Positions 16,550-20,238 of a DNA stretch of 20,238 bases are shown here, one piece after another; within the stretch, counting starts at the first letter, position 1, and each line of letters begins with the position of its first letter. Where the stretch lies: positions 1-20,238 of IMG/VR virus record IMGVR_UViG_3300017776_000276. One strand, written 5' to 3'. The notes below the pieces were generated by a model, which made no database searches, was not told where the DNA came from, and worked only from the letters and a program-made list of their open reading frames with translations. The translations under genes were made by a program, and so were the position numbers. This DNA is from a virus.

Positions 16550-17836
16550 ATGAAAAAAATAAATAAAATAACTATGGACACTAGCCCTATGAAGGCTACC
16601 AAAACAATAAGAAGTTATATTGTTGAAGGAGATCCTGGTGCTATGTTTAGTTTAAGAATTAGAAATAAATCTAATGCTTATTACTATAATTTTCCAGAAA
16701 ACATTGACCCTGCGTTTGCAACCCCACCAACACCCGCATTTACAGCAACTGTTGTAGAGTTGAATCCTAAGACAATAGATAATAGCGGTGTTTACAAAGG
16801 GTATGTATCTTTTCCAGCTATATCAGGTAATGATGGTTATAAAATGACTTTATTACCAAAAGGAAACACTGAATTAGATAGTAATTTATCGATTGAAAAA
16901 AGCTTTGAATTTCCTAGAGGTTTTTTATCGCAATATAGTAATACAGCTGTTACATTTAGCTTATTACACTCTAACTCTGCTGTTGTAGAACCTAGTAATG
17001 TTGTTTCTACAGGTGCTAATCATGTTATATCTACAGGCGCTACAAATTCATTTTCTATAAATTGGGATATAACACTTAATTCTAGTCAGTGTGTTATAGC
17101 AAGACAACCTATTGCAACTGACATTGAATTTACAACAACTAAAAAAACAAGAGGTACAAAAACTTCTAATATAGATAAATTTGAATTAACTGATATTACT
17201 GGTTTAAGTGTTGGTATGGGTGTTAGCGGTACAGATATTGATACTGGCACTACAATAACTTCTATAAACAAAGGTTATTATGACGAAACAAATTCTACGT
17301 TACAAAATCCTATATATATAGTGCCTAATATTTTAATTTTTGATGAGGAAAACAAACAAATCATGACACCTGATAAAGGTGGTACAATAACTTTAAGCAC
17401 TACAGCTAGTAGCCATGTAGATGATAGGACTATAACTTTTACAGGCAAAGGACCTGCTCACGCTAAAAACTTTAATAATACTGAGTTTGAAGTAAATAAT
17501 TTTGCAGTTACTATAGACCCAATAACAACAACAACAGACGCTGTAGTTAGTAATAGCACAACAATACCTATAACAAGTACAGACGGTATAAAAGCTGCTG
17601 ACACAGTTTTAATGTCAGGTATAGGTGTTACTGCTAACGCACCACACGTAGACACTGTAAACAATGGTGTTTCAGTTGTAGTAAGCTCGGCACAAACAAT
17701 AGAAAACGGTCAAACAGTGGTGTTTACTGGTAGCAGTAGATCTGCTAACGTAAAACTTGATGTTAAAGTTTTAAACCACGGTAAAGCACCAATAACATTG
17801 AAACTAAATTTAGATAACATTTTAACAGTAGGATAA
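16550..17836 (+). CDS. Beta-rich virion surface protein, function unknown
   Basis: I start this gene at ATG 16550 (428 residues, MKKINKITMDTSPMKATKTI) and not at a TTG codon at 16529 that would overlap the upstream gene; the ATG follows TAATAAAAATTAT, matching other starts here. The protein is rich in Thr, Ser, Val, Ile and Asn, with one Cys (181), no helix-rich stretch and no membrane segment, so a chain of beta domains is likely. Residues 204-299 and 333-396 look like two copies of one module: a [VI]xxT..G[IL]xx...V[LG]MSG-like segment followed by a [TV]VFTG-type strand. The first copy has an insertion of about 35 residues. The first copy also carries VGMGVSGTDIDTGTTITSIN (221-240), like the connector at 6287. 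Placed between adhesin and S74 genes, it is probably a tail-tip or fibre component; this is inference. Confidence 0.7.
   Translation: MKKINKITMDTSPMKATKTIRSYIVEGDPGAMFSLRIRNKSNAYYYNFPENIDPAFATPPTPAFTATVVELNPKTIDNSGVYKGYVSFPAISGNDGYKMTLLPKGNTELDSNLSIEKSFEFPRGFLSQYSNTAVTFSLLHSNSAVVEPSNVVSTGANHVISTGATNSFSINWDITLNSSQCVIARQPIATDIEFTTTKKTRGTKTSNIDKFELTDITGLSVGMGVSGTDIDTGTTITSINKGYYDETNSTLQNPIYIVPNILIFDEENKQIMTPDKGGTITLSTTASSHVDDRTITFTGKGPAHAKNFNNTEFEVNNFAVTIDPITTTTDAVVSNSTTIPITSTDGIKAADTVLMSGIGVTANAPHVDTVNNGVSVVVSSAQTIENGQTVVFTGSSRSANVKLDVKVLNHGKAPITLKLNLDNILTVG
17159..17737 (+). repeat. Two diverged copies of a beta module
   Basis: Residues 204-299 (17159-17446) and 333-396 (17546-17737) of the 428-residue protein share an order of elements: a short strand, TDITGLSVGMGVSG versus TDGIKAADTVLMSGIGV, then TITSIN versus VDTVNN, then a strand ending TITFTG versus TVVFTG. 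Identity is low and the pairing was made by eye. Confidence 0.4.
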
Positions 17837-17837
17837 T

Positions 17838-18185
17838 ATGACAGTAACATTTTTAGATCAAATAAACGTATCAGTACAAGTAGGTGATTTGGCTTGGTTT
17901 TTAACACCAGCGCCATCTGGCGTGCCTGGCAACCAGTATGATATTGGCTCAGCCTCTAACTCTTTATTGTTTGGTGAAATAACAGCTGTGAGTCCGTTTA
18001 CAATAACTGTTGACACACCTATAAACATACCATTAAGTAATAGTTATATATTGTTTTCTAAAAACAATGAAGCTAATAAAAGTAATTTGGTTGGTTACTA
18101 TGCTGAGGTTACAATGGTTAACCAAAGAAAAGATAGAGTAGAATTATACTCTGTAGGTACTGAGATAACAGAAAGTAGTAAATAA
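17838..18185 (+). CDS. Small conserved phage structural protein, unknown role
   Basis: This 115-residue protein starts one base after the preceding stop. It begins MTVTFLDQINVSVQVGDLAWF, has a central beta-rich stretch (LLFGEITAVSPFTITVD) and ends with a well-conserved looking tail, YILFSKNNEANKSNLVGYYA (70-89), then EVTMVNQRKDRVELYSVGTE and ITESSK. I recall this C-terminal pattern (LFSK.N..N.S.L.GYYA..........EL..VG.E..ESSK) in many uncultured marine phage proteins of about this size, without a known function. It has no cysteine and no membrane segment. Tight spacing suggests cotranscription with the gene at 16550. A small tail or fibre accessory protein is plausible but only from context. 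Confidence 0.7.
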   Translation: MTVTFLDQINVSVQVGDLAWFLTPAPSGVPGNQYDIGSASNSLLFGEITAVSPFTITVDTPINIPLSNSYILFSKNNEANKSNLVGYYAEVTMVNQRKDRVELYSVGTEITESSK

Positions 18186-18226
18186 AACACAAAAAGTGTG
18201 ATTATAATTAATAAGAAAAAATAAAC

Positions 18227-19405
18227 ATGGCACTAGGAAAAAGAATTAATACATTAAAATTAAAAAAGAGTAGCCCTGCTAAGGGTTTGTTTGACAGTAT
18301 ATGGTCTGAAAGTGGTGGTTGGTTTGGTGATAAAGCAGAGAAAAGAAAAGCCACACAGGCCGAAGACAGAATGAACCAAGCTGTTGATGCTTTTGGTAAC
18401 TTAGATACTAGTAATTTAGCTGCAGGTCTTACAAATCCATATGCAGATGCTAAAAATGTATATGCAGGAGCTCAAAATACTTTTGCTGGCGCTAAAAATG
18501 CTTTTGCTGGAGCTCAAAACCAATTTGCAAATGTGCAAAATCAATTTGGTAATTTACAAAATACAGCTGAAGACTTAACTGTTAACACACAACAAGCGGA
18601 GTTTGAAAAACAACAATTTCAACAAAGCCAAGCTAATATGCTTAGTAATCTTGCTGGTGCTGCTGGTGGTAGTGGTGTTGCTGGTTTAGCTCAAGCGTTG
18701 TCAAATCAAAACATGAGACAAGCACAACAAAGCTCTGCTAGCATAGGACAGCAAGAATCTCAGAATCAAGCTTTAGCAGCGCAACAAGCTGCTTCAAATC
18801 AAATGGCTTCTGCACAAGGAGCTCAATCAGCTGAAATGGCTAGAGCGCAAGGAGCTGCAGACCAACAGCGTATGATAATGGGTGGTGCTGCAGATCAACA
18901 ATCGCAAATAATGCAAGGTGCAGCTGCTCAACAAGCAATGGTGTTAGGTGGTGCTGCCTCGCAACAAGGAATGATTTTAGGTGGTGCTGCAGAGCTACAG
19001 TATAATCAACTAGCAAGTGCTGAAACTGCTAGAGGTTTAGAATACGAAAAACAACAAGCTATGGTAGCTGCTAGATCTGGGCAATACGCAACTGCTGAGC
19101 AACAAAGACAGCAAGGCAACACGTTTAATCAATACATGGGTTACTTAGGTACTGTAGCGGATCTTGCAGGTAGTGCTGGATCTATTGCTACAAGTGATAG
19201 AAAATTAAAGAAAAATATAAGTTTAATTGGTAAATCACCCAGTGGTATTAACATATATTCTTTTGAATATAAAAACAAAGAAAAATTTGGCAATGGAGTT
19301 TACCAAGGAGTTATGGCAGACGAAGTTCCACAAGCTGTTGTCAAACTTAATAATTACAACGCTGTTGATTACAATAAAATTGACGTAAACTTTAAACAGA
19401 TATAA
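18227..19405 (+). CDS. Coiled-coil virion protein with C-terminal S74 chaperone domain
   Basis: This protein has 392 residues. The N-terminus (1-50) is basic. Residues 70-111 are six heptads of the form Nx[YF]AxA[QK]. Residues 117-160 (DLTVNTQQAEFEKQQFQQSQ, GAAGGSGVAGLAQAL) I recall from many marine phage proteins. Residues 162-300 are Ala/Gln-rich, with five 11-residue repeats at 209-263. The end (322-392) matches the intramolecular chaperone / peptidase S74 domain: SDRKLKKNISLIGKSPSG, then YSFEYKN, GVMADEVPQAVV and AVDYNKIDV. In phage fibres this domain helps trimerise the fibre and then cuts itself off at the Ser of the SD motif (Ser323 here). The domain is a compact form of about 70 residues. 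A trimeric fibre or needle-like component is likely. Whether it cleaves is not shown. Confidence 0.75.
   Translation: MALGKRINTLKLKKSSPAKGLFDSIWSESGGWFGDKAEKRKATQAEDRMNQAVDAFGNLDTSNLAAGLTNPYADAKNVYAGAQNTFAGAKNAFAGAQNQFANVQNQFGNLQNTAEDLTVNTQQAEFEKQQFQQSQANMLSNLAGAAGGSGVAGLAQALSNQNMRQAQQSSASIGQQESQNQALAAQQAASNQMASAQGAQSAEMARAQGAADQQRMIMGGAADQQSQIMQGAAAQQAMVLGGAASQQGMILGGAAELQYNQLASAETARGLEYEKQQAMVAARSGQYATAEQQRQQGNTFNQYMGYLGTVADLAGSAGSIATSDRKLKKNISLIGKSPSGINIYSFEYKNKEKFGNGVYQGVMADEVPQAVVKLNNYNAVDYNKIDVNFKQI
18434..18559 (+). repeat. Six 21-base (7-residue) repeats
   Basis: Residues 70-111 of the S74 protein read as NPYADAK, NVYAGAQ, NTFAGAK, NAFAGAQ, NQFANVQ and NQFGNLQ without register shift. 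An aromatic at position 3 and small residues at 4 and 6 recur. At DNA level the units are similar but not identical. Confidence 0.85.
18851..19015 (+). repeat. Five 33-base (11-residue) repeats
   Basis: Residues 209-263 of the S74 protein read as GAADQQRMIMG, GAADQQSQIMQ, GAAAQQAMVLG, GAASQQGMILG and GAAELQYNQLA in exact register. GGTGGTGCTGC recurs at the DNA level at three of the unit junctions. An 11-residue period is typical of right-handed or hendecad coiled coils. Confidence 0.85.
19190..19402 (+). other. S74 / intramolecular chaperone domain
   Basis: Residues 322-392 of the preceding gene. Seen directly: the TSDRKLKKNI start with its Ser-Asp pair, then SPSGINIYSFEY and GVYQGVMADEVPQ, and the ending YNAVDYNKID. 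These follow the order known for the endosialidase-type self-cleaving chaperone family, in a shortened version. Confidence 0.8.
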
Positions 19406-19407
19406 CT

Positions 19408-20238
19408 ATGGCAATAGATCCAAATGTTTTTTACAGAGCAGGTGCATTAAAAGGTGATTTAGCTCGCCAAGAAAAACAAGACAGACAAAAATCATTTCAA
19501 AGAGCTGTTAGTGGTATAGCTTCTGTTACTAAAATGATAGGTGATAAACAAGATCAGTACGATAAAAACATGTCTGACTTTAATGGTGAAATACCTAGAG
19601 ATGTTGTGCCTGAAGCTGCGATGATGGATTTAACTAGACACATTGCTAGAGAAAAATCTGTATACACTGCAAATGCTAAAATAATGAGAAGTAGTCTTTC
19701 AAGAAAAAAGAAAAGAGAAGCAGCTGAAGAAAATGAAAAAATAAAATCTGGATTAGCGCAAGTTTACGCTGATTTTCAGACAGCTAATGACATGGGTAAA
19801 ACTGCAGAAAAAACAGTTCCTTATATTGGCGATGGGGTTAAGTTAAATGAAAAAGATAATATACTTGATTTTGCAAATAACACCTGGTATGATAGAGGTG
19901 CTAAGTTTACAAGAGACGGTATGACTTTAAATGGTTCAAGAGAAGATGAAAATGGAAAGATTGTTTCTTACGATCAAAGACTATCTGATATATCTTTTCC
20001 AAAAGCAGTCAAAGGGTTAGGTGGAAGTTTAGTAAGAAAAAATGCTGATACAGCAAGGGCAACATCTTTAAAAGGTACTCAAATAGATGACGCTGCTTTT
20101 GATGTTATGAAACAGGAGTATGTTCAACAATTAAAAAACATGCCTGTTGAAGAACAACGTCATTTATACTTTAACGGTTTAGGTGGTTTTGAAGGTAGTT
20201 CACAGGCTGAAACTGATGCTGCAACAGCTATGGGTCTA
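19408..20238 (+). CDS. Unrecognised protein, 3'-truncated by window edge
   Basis: The frame starts at ATG 19408, two bases after the preceding stop, and stays open to the end of the window (277 residues visible): MAIDPNVFYRAGALKGDLAR at the start. The first 140 residues are helical and highly charged, with several Lys/Arg clusters (SRKKKREAAEENEKIKSG). A segment near 140-200 looks mixed (TVPYIGDGVKLNEKDNILDF, NNTWYDRGAKFTRDGMTLNG). There is no signal peptide or membrane segment in the visible part. I do not recognise the family. Position after the S74 protein at the end of the structural block would fit an internal or ejected virion protein, but nothing in the sequence proves it. The close spacing indicates it belongs to the same transcript. 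Confidence 0.7.
   Translation, partial: MAIDPNVFYRAGALKGDLARQEKQDRQKSFQRAVSGIASVTKMIGDKQDQYDKNMSDFNGEIPRDVVPEAAMMDLTRHIAREKSVYTANAKIMRSSLSRKKKREAAEENEKIKSGLAQVYADFQTANDMGKTAEKTVPYIGDGVKLNEKDNILDFANNTWYDRGAKFTRDGMTLNGSREDENGKIVSYDQRLSDISFPKAVKGLGGSLVRKNADTARATSLKGTQIDDAAFDVMKQEYVQQLKNMPVEEQRHLYFNGLGGFEGSSQAETDAATAMGL

Noticed and set aside
18189-18201. Weak hairpin ACAC-AAAAA-GTGT in the 41-base gap before the S74 gene
   Set aside because: Only four pairs and no T-run; stability too low to call a terminator. A TATAAT string just after it lacks a partner element.

Overview
The window is a continuous, one-strand (+) block of virion morphogenesis genes from a tailed phage of podovirus type. It is very AT-rich and tightly packed, with gaps of 0-70 bases and one 4-base ATGA overlap. 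It has no Shine-Dalgarno-like purine tracts: starts follow A/T-rich leaders and tandem TAATAA stops. That initiation style, and the protein families I recognise from memory, point to a phage of a marine Bacteroidetes (flavobacterial) host. Portal, major capsid protein, ring/connector, tail-tube-like connector and the very large stabilisation ('muzzle') protein all resemble crAss-like phages (Crassvirales) and related uncultured marine phages. No database search was possible, so family names rest on remembered conserved segments.

Layout: 1-1762 portal (5' end outside the window); 1789-2970 putative scaffold; 2996-4465 major capsid protein, followed by a strong UUCG-loop terminator (4480-4515); 4537-5340 conserved protein of unknown role; 5348-5383 a GC-rich RNA structure; 5397-5561 a 54-residue CxC protein that is easily missed; 5567-6283 ring/connector protein; 6287-7654 tail-tubular-like connector; 7658-13420 the 1920-residue stabilisation/muzzle protein; 13417-16539 a Cys-rich, leucine-rich-repeat-like adhesin candidate; 16550-17836 a beta-rich surface protein candidate; 17838-18185 a small conserved protein; 18227-19405 a coiled-coil protein ending in an S74-type intramolecular chaperone domain; 19408 to the window end, an unrecognised protein cut by the window edge.

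Together the genes run in the usual head-to-tail order: portal and scaffold nucleate the procapsid, the capsid protein forms the shell, ring and tubular connectors extend the portal, the muzzle closes the short tail, and the last third encodes surface or fibre proteins likely to contact the host. No tape-measure or sheath gene is present, which fits a short tail. No tRNA, integrase, transposon or CRISPR array was seen. No gap exceeds 300 bases.

The points most worth a second look are the adhesin, which resembles a flavobacterial cell-surface protein; the RNA element at 5348-5383, which can fold in two exclusive ways; the lone TAG stop that separates two genes lying in the same frame (7652-7654); the capsid gene's distinct codon choice beside a terminator; and a shared beta-module found in two different structural proteins.
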